This document shows, in pieces, positions 1 through 12,640 of a DNA stretch of 64,000 nucleotides; the stretch's first letter is position 1, and every line of letters begins with the position of its first letter. Location: positions 1 through 64,000 of the forward strand of contig BGZK01000885.1 in the NCBI GenBank assembly GCA_005406025.1, read 5' to 3'. Source of the DNA: Eumeta japonica. Its lineage: Eukaryota; Arthropoda; Insecta; Lepidoptera; Psychidae. The position numbers and the translations under genes were made by a program. A model generated the notes under the pieces. It ran no database searches. It was not told where the DNA came from and worked only from the letters and a program-made list of their open reading frames with translations.

Positions 1-1167
1 ACTTAAGTCATCTGTGTATTGATTAATGCGATAATGATCTTTCTATATGAGCTGATCTTCAATTCGTTACTTAGTCTTTATTTTCTATGTTTTTTTATGG
101 AACTTTTAAATAATGAACTAGCAATCAGCAAACGTACAAGCCATTGAATAGTAAGTGACCATCGTCGTCCATGGACACACTCAACCACATAGAAGTTACA
201 AGTGGGCTGCTGGGCAAGAGTCCAGCAGCCCTCCTCAAGGAAAGGGCTTTTCTTCTTAAAGAGCCCCTTATCGTCGTTGATTGGAAACACCGCTGATAGT
301 AGATCATACCATAGCTTTACGATTAAAGACGTGGCTACAACGGACATGAAGCACACAGTGCTTGGTGGTGATTATGGTTTATGATATTTTAAATAAAAAC
401 ATTAATATACTCATGACCGAACTATCTAACCTCGACAGTCTGAAATTTGAAGTGCTAATTTCGTATTTATGATTTGTATTATGCATTACGTTTCCGTGTG
501 TACTGGCAATTCACTATAAGAATATTGTATAATTTTAAAGACAGTTAATTCTATAGATATGTTTTAGAACCAAACAAAAATATATTGGCAATAATATTTT
601 TGTAATTATTAATACAGTTATAAATATAATTTTTCGATTGTTGTGAGATGCGTAGAGTTTGGTAGACTAGTGGGGCGATATTTCTATCCCCTAGAACAAC
701 CCCTATTAATACCTCATTTGATCTTAAATCCTCCTGCGAGTATTCAGCAATTAAAACTATACAAGCATTCCGATTCGGGGCTTACTAAAATTCAACAACG
801 AACAAGAACCCGAAAGGGTTGCGCCGAGTAGACGAAAGCGATCTCCCAAAGGTTTGTAGGTGAAGAAAAAAAAAAAGGTCAAAACAGAGCGATAAGAAAA
901 CACGGGGGAAAAAAAGGCCGCCTAAAAGGCAACAAGAGCCCATTACGCGCGTTGAGTGCCTCGATAACGTTAGCTGATAACTTTTTTTTTTCCCCGCCCG
1001 CCTCTAAAACTAACGAGGCGGACACACGGCCAGTTCGTGTCGCGTTCATTCCGGCTTGTCGCGAACCAGTTTCGGAATAAATTGTCCATTATCATTGCGC
1101 CTAGTCGACATTGTGTCGCTTTCGACATATAAATGTCGTTTTCGAGCCAACGTAAAGCGATATATAA

Positions 1168-1198
<31 letters not shown>

Positions 1199-1680
1199 GG
1201 GGAAGGGTTGGGGAAGGGATGGATACAAAATGGTGGCCATCGGTAGCAATAATTTTATTCAGAATCAAAACCCACCATATTGAGTTCAATTGAAACGTTA
1301 TTTCTGAAAAGTGAATGTAGATTACACTTTCTGTATATACAATTCATTCAGCTACAGGATATTTATATATTTTTTGTATTATAATGATCAGTCATTACTG
1401 ATTTGCTTCCGTCGACTAAAACTTATGTTTAGTGGGCTGAAACATCTATTACTGAATAGTATAGGATATTTTTGTATGTTAAAATTTTGATTCGCATACA
1501 AAATTTGTCGCCAATCGCAGGCGGCTCTCCTCGCTTGAGTCAGGTCGTTGACCCCAAACGCACGCGTCACGCGCCATCAGCTGACGTGCCCTTATGTGCA
1601 TTCGCTCTAGAAATTCCGCATTGGGCCGCTGTAGGACCATGTTCTGACGAAGGGCTAAGCGTTTAGGTAAGTCCGGGCCA
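1..1680. other. Gene-free left edge
   Basis: No supportable gene. Positions 205-232 hold an inverted repeat, GGGCTGCTGG and CCAGCAGCCC, in a context resembling a repeat common in moths. 780-1080 is a mixed block with A- and T-runs and CpG-rich stretches. A frame of 64 codons ending near 1666 abuts TTTAGGTAAGT, a donor-like site, but nothing links it to an exon. Confidence 0.5.
1168..1199. repeat. (TG)n microsatellite
   Basis: Uninterrupted TG dinucleotides, then GCGTGTGG. The open frames across it (poly His-Thr or Val-Cys) are artefacts. Confidence 0.97.
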
Positions 1681-2302
1681 GACCTACGGCAAAGTGTAAG
1701 CTAGAGATTAGAGCAATTATGTTAGGGAAATTGAAAAGTATCGTCGGTATAATTTTTTGTGTGTTTGATACTAGAATGGGGAATCATAAAAGTGATGATA
1801 AACAATTAATGTAATATGAATTGGCGAAGATGAAATAAAAAAATTCTCTAACTATTCCCACCCGCCTCGGGCGTAAATGAAAATTGAGCGACACTTTATG
1901 TCATTATTTAAATTTATTTGCGCATTCCAATTACAATTGTTCTGATTTTTAATCAATTTTTTGGTTAAATTACATGTTTTAAGGCTGTGTAATCGAACTG
2001 TACGCACTGCACTGAACGCGCACTATTTTAAGGCTTCATAAATGTAACAGCTGCCTTATTTAGAATTTATGTTGTCTAAACATGATATATGTATAAAAAA
2101 GTAATTTTTCCAATTTGAATTTTTTTTTCTGACACATTTAGCGGGCATCCCAAGTAGTTTTTAACTTTCCGCTACAAAAATTGAACGATTTTCATGAAAT
2201 TGAAAAGTTACTATTTTTTACCCCGATTTTCGAAAATTGTGTTTTCACCAGATCTTGACGTTTAAGGGTCCTAGGTCCTATTTCAAGCATTTTCCGAGTG
2301 AT

Positions 2303-2303
2303 G

Positions 2304-2359
<56 letters not shown>

Positions 2360-2372
2360 GTTTGTGTGTGTG
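2303..2372. repeat. Compound (TC)n(TG)n microsatellite
   Basis: About eight CT units run directly into about 20 GT units and degrade after 2360. Compound arrays like this are polymorphic markers. Confidence 0.97.
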
Positions 2373-2429
2373 CACGCATGTATGTGCATGTGTACGTACA
2401 CCTGTGTGTAAACCTCTCATAATTTTTGA

Positions 2430-3445
2430 ATAGATTAACCGATAGAAGCGCAGTTTGCGATATCTAAAAGTGCTCCACTCAAATTATACTTAAAACTAGT
2501 TTCATCCGATAATTTTGAGAAATCTCAAAATTAAGTTCTTAGTTTTTAAATAACTTTTAGACTACTCGCGATCGATACCAAATTCTAATCAGCTTTTTTC
2601 TTCAAAAAGTTGCATCGACTGCAGTACACTGCATAAAAATTTGTTCATTTATTCAAAAGATATCGTTGAACTAAATTAAAAAAAAAAAATGTTTAGATGC
2701 AATATCTTGTAAACTACTTTAACCATAAATTCCAAAACCTGTCCAGTTGTGCTCCTCAGAAAACAACGTTAAACATTGCTAAATGCATGAAAGTCGCTTG
2801 ATTTGTTCAAGAGATATTGTTGGAGAAAAATTTTACAAAAAGAATATTTTTCGTATATCTTTTAAACTACTCTATCTATAAATTCTAAAATCTAACCAGT
2901 TGTTTCCTTTAATAAATAGCTCGTGCAATATAAATTTCATCAAAATTGGTTGGTTTACTTAAGACATATGGTTTTTCAAACATGTCTTTTCAAAGTACAT
3001 GGGAAATATTTAATGGGTTGATGTTTGATATTCTGTCATCTTTTTGTATTTACAAAACTGTGTCGGGTACAATAAAGGAGATCAAAATAGAATAGCGCGT
3101 TCGAAAAATATAGTAGTTGAAAAATAAAAAAAGAGCATTGTGCATATACATAAATTTTTGAGCTCGAAGAGCTCACGATCGTATTACAATTACATTTTTG
3201 AGCTCCAAAACCTTGAAAAAGCACTAAAATTGCTCACTTGAGCCATATGAACTGAATATTTTTATATTTATATTGCTACTTTATTTTTGAACGTTTTAAG
3301 CTCGAAACTAGTAAGAAGTTTCAGTAATGGCCTGCAAGATCAACTGTGTTTCAAATTTTAAGTTCAAAATCCATAGACAATATTTATAATTCAAGGAGCT
3401 CAAAGCAATGATTTTATGATTTTAGTTTGTGAGATTTCCAATTTC
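2430..3445 (+). repeat. Internally repetitive GAGCTC-rich repeat, left copy
   Basis: At least three related units of about 160-200 bp begin near 2550, 2700 and 2860. Each has a motif like TTTAAACTACT, then AAATTCTAAAATCTAACCAG, a short A-rich stretch, a TTTCATCAAAATTGGTTGG-like motif and AGATAT. The following part (3150-3230) has GAGCTCGAAGAGCTC and more GAGCTC palindromes. A second copy in the opposite orientation lies at 62040-62640. No coding capacity was seen. Confidence 0.7.
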
Positions 3446-3577
3446 TCTGTCACAGGTCTTCAATAATCCAGACATGTCATTAAATTTAATTGGAATTTCC
3501 AGTGAAAACATTTTGAATACTTTGTAGATTTGTTATGTACACCGGCATTTAGGGAGTTTTATTTTATACTTATCAAT

Positions 3578-3578
<1 letters not shown>

Positions 3579-3619
<41 letters not shown>
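3579..3619. repeat. (AT)n microsatellite
   Basis: About 20 AT units abut the mariner remnant, consistent with insertion at or growth from a TA target. Confidence 0.97.
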
Positions 3620-3620
<1 letters not shown>

Positions 3621-3897
3621 CAGTTTATTGCCATTTTGTAGGTAGTTGTATAATCTCATTGCTATGGAAATTTTGAGATTTCTTATCAAAAACTGCGACA
3701 AGTATTTTTGACAGTCCTCCTTGATGTTAGTCTAACAGTACCTAATGAATTCTGTGTGGGACCTAAATATCGAGTTTTTTTTGTATATTCAGCTTTTTTC
3801 AAATGGGTCAAGACTGTTTTGTGGTCAATCTCCAGCTCTTCGGCTATGACATAAGAACTAATGTGCCGATCTTGCTCTACTTTTGACAAAATGACAT
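3620..3897 (-). mobile_element. Internally deleted mariner transposase remnant
   Basis: On the minus strand the right part encodes SKVEQDRHISSYVIAEELE, then IDHKTVLTHLKKAEYTKK, the DNA-binding helix-turn-helix region of mariner transposases (QDRHISSYDIAEEL type). After a frameshift in an A-run, a KLDxWVPH-like stretch is readable, then the sequence jumps to EDCQKYLSQF and an LPTKWQ-like end, matching the C-terminal EDCKKYLSQFF and LPERWQ region. The whole DDD catalytic core between them is missing. Full mariner transposases are about 345 residues; under 100 are represented here, with stops and shifts. It is non-functional. Confidence 0.82.
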
Positions 3898-4653
3898 CAC
3901 TTAAACTTCACAATAAAACTTTAAAATATATCGAATTTCCATGTAAAATTGACTCATTTTGGTGGACAGAAAAACAATAAAAAAAATGGCGGGACACCGT
4001 GTTTACTTTTTATTTTTTTTTTTAAAGTCATCTATTTAATAGTATCCAAAAAGATTTTACTGCAACTTTTTACTTATAAAATACGGAAAAAACTTTTTCC
4101 ATGACCTTATAAGAAGCAGCTTAGTTCGAAAAACCTTTTTTTTTAACCTTTTTTTATTATTAAAGATGGCGATTGCAGAACAGAAAAGGACTTAAAATCA
4201 TTTGAGATTACTTTTATGAGCTAGTACTTGGGTTTTATTTCGATATTTTGAATTAAATTGAAAAAAGATATTGCACCTACTAAAAGATTCAGACAACAGA
4301 GTTCTAAAATATGGAAAAGGACTTCTTTATGAAAAATTTTTCATGGTTACTTTTTGTTTTGACGTGACAACGTCTTATAAATTGGTTTGCCGGGTGACAC
4401 TTCAAGAAACTGCGTTACGCTCCGCTCACGTTATGCGCTCACAATGAGAGCGAGTGAGAGGCACGCGTCCCTTCCACTCGGGCATGGTTAGCCCGCCTAA
4501 GAGCGAGAGAGACAGACATAAAAAATTGGTTGCCTGTAAAGTCGGTATACGGGCGAAAGTTTTACGTGACAACGACTTTGAGTGGTAAAATCATTTTAAT
4601 GTGAATATTCATTCGTATAGTAGGAAGAAGGATGAAGTGTACAAGACATCGGA

Positions 4654-4977
4654 ATGTTGCTACACCAGGCACTTCTTCCATACGTGCATAACAGCCAGTA
4701 CGTGCCACCGTTCCTGCAAGTTGATCCTAATATGCCGATTCTTCTATGCGGTGACTTCAACCAAAACGTGAAGTCTGATGACAAGTTTCTCAAATTCATT
4801 AAAGATACGTTTAATCTTGATTGCGTATCAGATATGTCTAAGTCTACTACGTTAAAAGGAACAACCATTGACTTGACATTTTCTAGGCACATTACAGCAG
4901 AAACACTTCCTTTCATTTCATATTTCTCCTATCATCACCCTATCCTCAACAAAATCACTCAGATAGGAACAAGTTAA
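4654..4977 (+). mobile_element. Fragment of an endonuclease/exonuclease/phosphatase (EEP) domain from a transposon
   Basis: The open frame encodes 107 residues. About residue 27 onward reads MPILLCGDFNQNVK, then DDKFLKFIKDTFNLDCVSD, TTLKGTTIDLTFSR and YFSYHHPILNKI. GDFN, a T-x-IDLTFSR strand and an S-Y-H motif are the C-terminal catalytic half of EEP-fold nucleases. The start is set only by the first ATG; the frame may extend upstream. Similar domains occur in non-LTR retrotransposons and in some Helitron-linked proteins of arthropods. The flanks repeat ACGTGACAACG (4361 and 4563), which may belong to the same element. No helicase or reverse transcriptase was seen next to it, so the parent element is unresolved. 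Confidence 0.6.
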
Positions 4978-4979
4978 GT

Positions 4980-7100
4980 TGTAGTAAACGCTGTTTCATT
5001 GTACGCAAATGTATTGCAAGTTATTGTATGTATATTTGTATATAAATACGTATGTATGTGTAAAGGTAAAAATAAAATTTTGTTAATATGAAATTCAGTG
5101 CGAGATTCTTTGTATAAATTAATGTTTTAAATATAATTCTTTGTATAAATAAATGTTTTAAATTGTTACTATTATTTCATCCTTCTTTTGTTTTCTTTAT
5201 ATATTTTTTGGTGTTTATCTGAGTTAATAAAGTGGGTTTACTACAGATTTTTGGATGAAGAAGACCGAAAAATTTGTATAAGAACATACTGATGGTTTAT
5301 CTCCCGAAAGCGAGAGACCCTTGAATGTTTTGGTGTCGGACTCGTGCGTAATGCGTTTGTGTGCGTAAGTAAAAGTTTGGACAGTATTGTCCGGACGATA
5401 AAATGAAACTACTTATGTTTATTACTTTTGTGCATTACTTTTTTGTTTAATAACCCTCAAATGGCTACAAAACGCCGACATGTTACTCTTGACGGGGTAA
5501 ATTTTTATACACATTCTAAATATTTTATTTTTAGAAACAATATAGTGATGGGTATTATCTAAATAATATATCATTGATCTTAATTTTGTAAAAAAGAATA
5601 AGCAAATGTTCAACTGAAATGTCTATTTTCATAAACAACCTTTTTATTGGAAGGGCGTAAAATGAAAAAGCAATAAATGTTTGTTATAATATTTATTGCT
5701 TTTTCTACGATGCATATGAATTTGTACCAAAAAAAAAATACTAAGTACCATTTTTATTTTACAAAGAATTGTCACTAATAACATTTTACTGTACATTTAC
5801 TGTAAGCTATATTCTACTATCTCTTATTATTTGTAAAATAAAATAGTGCAATATATTTTTAGAATTAAAGTGACTGTTCTTGCATTTAAGCACTCAAATT
5901 CACTGTGCATGGATTCATTTTTATTCATTTATGGGCCATTAAAGAGTCACCCGCCTTCATAAGATAGACCATTAGTATTTTACCACTTGAGCAATTAGTG
6001 ACGTTCAATCATAAGTTTCTTTTAATAAAAATGAAATCGTAGTATATATTGAACTTCATCTTCATCGATGTAGCAAAATAATATTCATTAGTAAATAAAG
6101 ACCAAAGGTCAAATACGCAGTTAGTTTATAGAAAAAAAGAAATAATCTACCGCAAAGAATCTATTCTTTAACAGCAAGAAAATAAAATGTATGAAACTCT
6201 CACTTTCAAATATAAAGCCTGTACTTGAAAGTCAACAATTTATTTAAGGCGCTGTGCGTGTTCCTGTTCAATGCGGTATCTTTAGATATTCAAAATTTAC
6301 CTTTGAATAAATTGAACTTTATTGCTAAACAAACTCATAAAAAAGCATATTATAAAATATGGATATATCTAAGAGACAGATGCCCATAGACATTAATTGC
6401 TCTGTATATTTTATGTAATTGAATTTTTATTATTCTTATATAAATCGTATATAAGCTATCCTCGACTTGATTGCTCGTTCTTCTTGAAGGAAAACGGTTT
6501 TCTGTACGAAAGGACAATTCTAAAAAATATTTAATGATGTATTGCAAGTGTTATAGTGTAACCTACGAAATAAACACAGTTTAAGTTTTGAGTTTAATTT
6601 TAAATACTTGTTTCAACAAAACCCATGCTGCACAATCTAAAATTATTATTATTCTTATATAAAATCTTATCACATGATAATTATTATTATTCTTTAATTT
6701 TCCTTTAATTACTTTAAAAAGCCGCTATCCATAATAATTTAGCTGCGTCACAAATGTACGCCTGTAGAGAAGAGCGCACGATACGTCTGCCGGGCGCGAG
6801 AAAGAGAAATAAAATGACGTTTACGACCAATAACGAGGCTACCCGACGAAATACGAAGGTCGAGACTTTTAGGACGGCGATGTATGACGATTTTATTATC
6901 ATTGTTTTACTTCTTCGCAGTGAATAGTAAGGAACTAAAAGGAAATAACGATACTAAACGATAACTAAACAACGATAGCACGGTGTAGCCAGCAACACTG
7001 GTTCCGAATTGCTTCGGAAATTCTCCGGGATTCATTTGTTTTCATTTATCTACGAATATTTATACGATCAGAAGTTTTGTGTACGTAGAAAAGAATACTT
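4980..7100. other. AT-rich gene-free stretch
   Basis: No gene. There are short runs and possible degraded repeat pieces (for example 5305-5400, mixed composition). The block at 6720-6900 is less AT-rich, but its 62-codon minus-strand frame shows no domain. Confidence 0.5.
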
Positions 7101-7102
7101 GA

Positions 7103-7435
7103 CTGTACAATACAACGTACGAAACTCTGCCGCTGTGAAGTTCGTCAAGCAAGCGTCGCAATGGCGTAAAATAAGAACGCGGTGGAGAAGAAGGGTCGGG
7201 GGAGTGTAATATCAAGGCAGTACATCAGTGGCGGCGCTACACCACTCGTGGACGTCGGCGACATCAGGTTTGCGAGGCCTCTTTTTAATAACTTGTAGGC
7301 AAAACTTTTTGCGAGGCCCCTTCAGGCGCGAGGCCGTCGGCGGTCGCCGACGTCGCCGACGCCTAGCGCTGCCACTGCAGTACATCATTCGTAGCCAACT
7401 CAGAGCGGCAAAGTTTCGTACGTTGTACTGTACAG
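7103..7435. mobile_element. MITE with about 37-bp terminal inverted repeats, carrying a nested insertion
   Basis: The left end starts CTGTACAATACAACGTACGA. The reverse complement of the right end starts CTGTACAGTACAACGTACGA, and by eye four of 37 positions differ. There is no coding capacity. Without the insertion at 7226-7377 and one target copy, the body is about 173 bp. It aligns along its length, in reverse orientation, with the copy at 52200-52356. No clear target duplication of the outer element was seen. Confidence 0.8.
7226..7377. mobile_element. Nested hAT-like short element with 8-bp target duplication
   Basis: The ends are CAGTGGCGGCGCTA and TAGCGCTGCCACTG, an inverted pair with one mismatch. 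The element is flanked on both sides by the perfect 8-bp direct repeat CAGTACAT (7218-7225 and 7378-7385). An 8-bp duplication and a CAGTGGC end are typical of the hAT superfamily. The 152-bp body is GC-rich, contains GCGAGGCC-type sequence and repeated GTCGCCGACG, and encodes no transposase. Confidence 0.85.
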
Positions 7436-7439
7436 GCAA

Positions 7440-9700
7440 CGACAATAGAAATTGTGCATAATAAATGAAACATAACAATAAAACATACATAAACAAGGAA
7501 TAAAAATTTTACTTCACAAAAAGGCCTATGCTATTAAAAATAATAAAAAAAAACGGTTAACATATAAAAATATCTTGCACACGCATTACATACACAACCG
7601 ATAATTCTACAAGTGCGACGACGACGTGTGTATAATACAATTCATAAACATACTATCAAAATGTCACAATTTCCATAGCACATTCTAGAACGGCATAATA
7701 AATCTATTCGTCGAAAAAATATCCTAGATCTCCTCGACCAGGTAGAAATACCTAGTAGTCGCATTATTGCGAACACGTTTACATCGGCTTCGCGTCGCCG
7801 CGGACGACCGTCGCCGGCCGTTGTGTAAACGCGACTGCATCTCATTAATTTTATTATATTAAAAATAGGTAATTTAAAACCGTGGACATTCTCATCGTTC
7901 TCGATTTCACCGGCCGCCGGCGGGAGGTTTCACCTGGCCGGACCGCTCGCGCGAACTTCTGCCTAACGAAAGTGCACGCTAAAGCGTCGACTCCAAATTG
8001 GGGTGACGAGCTTCGTTAAGGAGACAATCGTTGTGAAGCGATCGCATCCGTTTATTTGCTTCGAGCGACGAGTACAACGTCTGCGTGGGTTTTTGGTATA
8101 TACACTGTTTTAACCACGTAACTGGTTTAGAAGAAGTTTTTTTTTTTTGTCGTTAACGATCCCCGGTCTGCACCAGAACCGGTCCTTAGATACTGTGTCG
8201 CCGATCGCCGTCGGTAGGCGGCGCCGTAAAATAGGAACCAACTTGAAGCTCGTTGCGTGTCGTAGATGACGGATATGAAGTTCGTCACAAATGAACGGTA
8301 ACGGTCTGAATATGGCGAACTAAAATTATAATAAAACAATATTTTTGGTTTATTTAAAACGTACATTTAGACGTTTTTAATACCGCCTCGTGCACCACTC
8401 AACAAAAATGAATACGGTGTCGTGGGACATTCGGTGGAAACAAAGTTTCTTAACCTACTCAACAAATATATTTTAATTATAAATTTTGGTTATGGTATTT
8501 TGAAAAAAAATATTTTTTTTAAATTATCACTTCTCTTTAATTTTTAATGATTTATAAAAATATGTACATATTAAGACTATGAAATAAAAAAATCTGCTTC
8601 TATACATTGTTTTATTTACGGTATGACCCCTTTTTAACCGATTTAAAAAATGGAGGGGAATTCGTCTGCACGTATTTTTTTTGTATGATCAGCAATGATT
8701 TCATCAAATGTGAACTGATTTAGATATTTTTATTGAAAGGTCGTAAGTACTCTCGAGGTGGTCGCATAGTCTTCGAGTCAGAATCTGATGATCGGATCAC
8801 CGGAAAATCGAGGGATACCCTCAAACATTATATAAGCACATATACTGTGTTTGAATTCTTTTTTTAGTTATTCAAGCTTTTGTATCTGGGAGTTATTATC
8901 TCATGCCGCTCTGGTGTTGATAGAAGCCACAGCACTCAATGGTTAGGAGCTAGGATATGATACTGCGATTTGTCGACAGACACTACTCTTCAATGCCTAT
9001 TGGCAAAACCTATCACAAACAGAATTTAAATTACTTATTAATCAATCTACTTACATATATTCATTAATTTACATAACTCCAAAGTTACAATCTCAGCATG
9101 AACGCATCGGAACTCTTTAGCGATAGCAATAGAAATAAATGAATTAATTTAGTATAGAAATGAATGAAAATGTAATGTAATCTTTATATTATAAAGAATA
9201 AAAGTAATTTACATATTTTGTACAAGAATAATTTGGTAGTTGCCCTCTAACTAAAAATGTAAAGACTCTGGAATGGTTACCAGTGGACAATGTTCAATAA
9301 ATGCAGGATCAAAATACTGCATTTCCACTTGCTCCGTACAACAGCACAGGAAATGCATGGTTAATTTTATTAACCATGGTTTAATCTACAAGCAAAGTAC
9401 CCAAGTGGATTATTCGATAACTAGAAAATGTGAAATGAAATAACTTTTATAAAAAAAAAACCACCTTCATAAACTTATTTAAATAAATTGTTCAAGCTAA
9501 AGCAAGGCAAAAGTACATACAAGATTTATAAACATGAATAAGAAATATTATGCATCCAGTCAAAAAGAAAATATTCTATCTGTTTTTCTATAGATGGAAC
9601 CCACTCCATCAAAAACTAATTAATTGTTTTTTTTTTGGGAATCTGCTTAAACAATTATTTAAATAGTTCTTTATAAAATTTATTTTATTTAGAGCGTTAT
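7440..9700. other. Gene-free stretch with a GC-richer island
   Basis: No gene. 7720-8060 is CpG-richer (CACCGGCCGCCGGCGGGAGG near 7910) with CCGCTCGCGCGAAC, and could be regulatory. The rest is AT-rich with mononucleotide runs. Confidence 0.4.
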
Positions 9701-9713
9701 GCGAGTGGACAGC

Positions 9714-9737
9714 TTCTCTCTCTCTCTCTCTCTCTCT
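9714..9737. repeat. (TC)n microsatellite
   Basis: Twelve or so CT units, followed 25 bp later by a purine echo, GAGGGAGAGAGACC. Confidence 0.95.
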
Positions 9738-9739
9738 GA

Positions 9740-12200
9740 CAGTAATAAATATAGAGGGAGAGAGACCAGAATTAACGCTTTTAAGTCACGTACAATTTTT
9801 GCTGGCCAGTTACCTGCCGCCGCAAACCGCGAACCAAGAAATTTTGTTTAAACAAAAATTAGTTAAAAGAAATTGTCCACAAATTTCTTTATTTCAGATA
9901 AAATTGGCAAATAACAGCTGTTTCTATTATTGTCACAGAGGTCGCTGAAGAGACCTATTTAAAAACAACCCATACTTTTCAAAATATTGTCTATTAAAAG
10001 ACGATTCTGTAAACCTAAAAAAACAAACATTTTTAACCTACTTTAAAAAAAATACGTTGTATATGTTAACCTACTTCTTGAGGCCCAATCCCAATGGGCT
10101 TCACCCATTTGGATTGTTTAAATTGTACTCTATTCAGATATACCTTGACGTCCAATATTATTTCTCCATGACTTGAAACATGTTCGGGAAATACAGAACC
10201 ATATTTATAAAACTGCCATCGATGTTTTTACACGGATTTTGGGTTATTTCTCAACAAATGTGACAGACAGCATATTCATATATTGCATTACAGAGATTTG
10301 TGGAAAGTCGCGTATTTTTTTTATCGAAATCGGTTCAATTACTTTCAATTATCCGGTGAAGGTGCGTAATGTCATTTCTCGGTTCATCCTGTTCTCTCGA
10401 TTTAACATTAGTATTTAATAACTAGTAGTTTAGTAATTAGTAACACTAATTATCCATAGCTAGAACCAATCAGCAAAACAGTCCTATAACTAAGGCTTAT
10501 ACCTCTAAAGTGCTGTGTAAACGAATTATTAAAGTTTTAACGGTGACAACGTGTTGTATAAAGGTGTTCAACAAAAAATGTTCGCTTTATAAGCTTATTA
10601 AGCAAAAAATACCTATAAGCAATGTAAACGTTTACCACGGCATCTTATTACACCGTTATAGTCAGGTACTATAGTGAATTCTAATATAACTAAAACAGAA
10701 CGATATTGTCTGTATAAAATTGTTAACAGATGCCTACATTCATGGAATTTGTGTAATAAGGGTTCCAAATGAACTTCTATTCATTGCGTTTCTGGTCATT
10801 GAGTTTTAGAAGTAATAAATACTAGAGCGATATTGTGATTTCGTGGATATTCAATTAATTGTTGTAACACTTATATAGTACATTAAGGCCAAGTATGCTT
10901 TGATTATGGGTACCTTTAAACGAATATTTCTAGAAAACTGTTATACCTAGCAAACTCAAAAAAAAAATTCTAAGTATACAAAATATGTTCTGAGTTCTAC
11001 CGTAGGGAAAGCTTAAATACACAGCACGTTCTTTATGATAAAAAAGACTAAAGTACGTTCACTTAAACACTAATACCAATAAATTTCTAACAGGACAAAC
11101 GATAAAAAACAAAATTTAAACATTATTAGTAAAATATAATTATACAGGGTTGGCCTTAAGCATTTTGTTTATAATAAATAGTTTTCTCATTATAAATAAA
11201 TAACTAAAATGTCGCTTACGACAAAAAGTTCTGCGTAACTAAATGACAATCCATCTTCCTTACTCTGCCGCTTTAAGTCGATTCTCCTTCTCACAAAACA
11301 GCGTGGGGCGTGACGCGTTGCGTTTGGCATTGCACTTGGCCTTAATAATTACAAAAACTCTAGAACAGAGTAATTTTGGATTTAGCCACCTTTCAAATTA
11401 CGTTTATGCAATGGTATTATAATCGTTTTTAGATGCCTATTACAGTTTCACTTACAGGCGTATCATAGACACTTTATGAGCAGAATTGTTATATAATGGC
11501 TTTTTAATTCTTTTATATTTAAAAAATGATGGTAGTGGTATCCATCTCTTTAATAATACAAAAACAGCACATAAACGTCGGTAAATGTTGCTATAATATG
11601 ACATTTATATCCTGAAAAAGAGTTTATATGCCGTTTTTACAACAATTCTCAGACATTTTGATTCGGCGTGAATTCGGTATGTATTCTTTCTTGAAATCAA
11701 GAAAAAATTGATTTGGGAATTGTTAAATAAAAACTCGATGGTACCGTTATTCAGTCATGCTCACATGGACTTATTACAATCTGATAAACTTAATAATTAG
11801 AGAGGGGCGCTTAAAGTTAATGGTGAGCCTAACTCTAGTTTAACAATAAAACTGCTGTCGCACATTTTCGCACTATTAGAGAACATTATAATTACAAAAT
11901 AAAATACTTTAAATTTCTTGTACGCTTTTATAAATTTACTTTATATTGCTTTTTAAAAGTGAAGTTAAGGATGTAAAATCTTCTACAATACGAGAAAGTA
12001 CTACAAAAGGTCTATCACTGTTTTGAGACCTACGTCACTGCTAGATAGATCATATACTCACTTGTCATTGCTATTAATTTATCTCAACACTGAACCGAGA
12101 TATAAATACGCCACTTTCGAATGAAATAAACCTTATTAGGCGTTTCATGAAATCAGAATTATAATAAAAAAGTTTTATGGTTTCTTATACAATTAGTTTT
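9740..12200. other. AT-rich gene-free stretch
   Basis: No gene. A LINE-tail-like TTATCGAAATCGGTTCAATT lies near 10320-10340. GGTGACAACG recurs at 10542, similar to the motif flanking the endonuclease fragment at 4.4-4.6 kb. Confidence 0.45.
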
Positions 12201-12214
12201 GCGGCTTGGGAATG

Positions 12215-12640
12215 ACTTTCGATGGGAGAATGGAGGCGGTCATGTGAATAATTTTTAGCAGATATGTATAGGTGGTGCCTCGCTATGCCCAAAAAAATTA
12301 GTATTAATTTTTGGTCAAATACGACATAAAATAGCTAACACAAGATAATCAGAAAAAAAATTTTGTTGATCCGATCGCTAAGAAACTTTTTTAATTGTGA
12401 ATGTTCCAAAATCGCCGGAAAATAGAAACAATCTAATTTTGTATTAATTTGTAGGGAAGATATGACACAAAATTGTTAAAAAAATATATTTGATCGCTAC
12501 TAAGTTTCACAGAATCGTTCGGTTAATCCGAATATTTCCTAAAAATTTCATTAAAATCTGTCCAGCGATTTTAGAGCCCATGGGGAACATACACACATAC
12601 ACACGTCGATTTACATATATTACATATTTACGATTTTCTT
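12215..12640 (+). mobile_element. LINE 3'-end fragment with duplicated module
   Basis: The block holds GTTGATCCGATCGCTAAG and a second GATCGCTACTAAGTTTCACA, followed by AATTTCATTAAAATCTGTCC, AGCGATTTTAGAG and CATACACACATACACAC. This arrangement (target-like GATCGCT, then a TTTCATNAAAATCGGTCCA tail, then TA-rich sequence) recurs at 14040-14400. It is the 3' region of a non-LTR element; no reverse transcriptase remains. Confidence 0.6.

Noticed and set aside
1046..1289. Frames with His-Thr or Val-Cys runs at the TG repeat (also at 2192-2422)
   Set aside because: Direct translations of dinucleotide repeats.
1472..1666. Possible exon ending at TTTAGGTAAGT
   Set aside because: A donor-like site alone; no acceptor, domain or phase partner could be found.
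7212..7496. Arg-rich frames on both strands around 7.2-7.5 kb
   Set aside because: They lie across the nested hAT-like and MITE sequences and follow from GC-rich repeat content.
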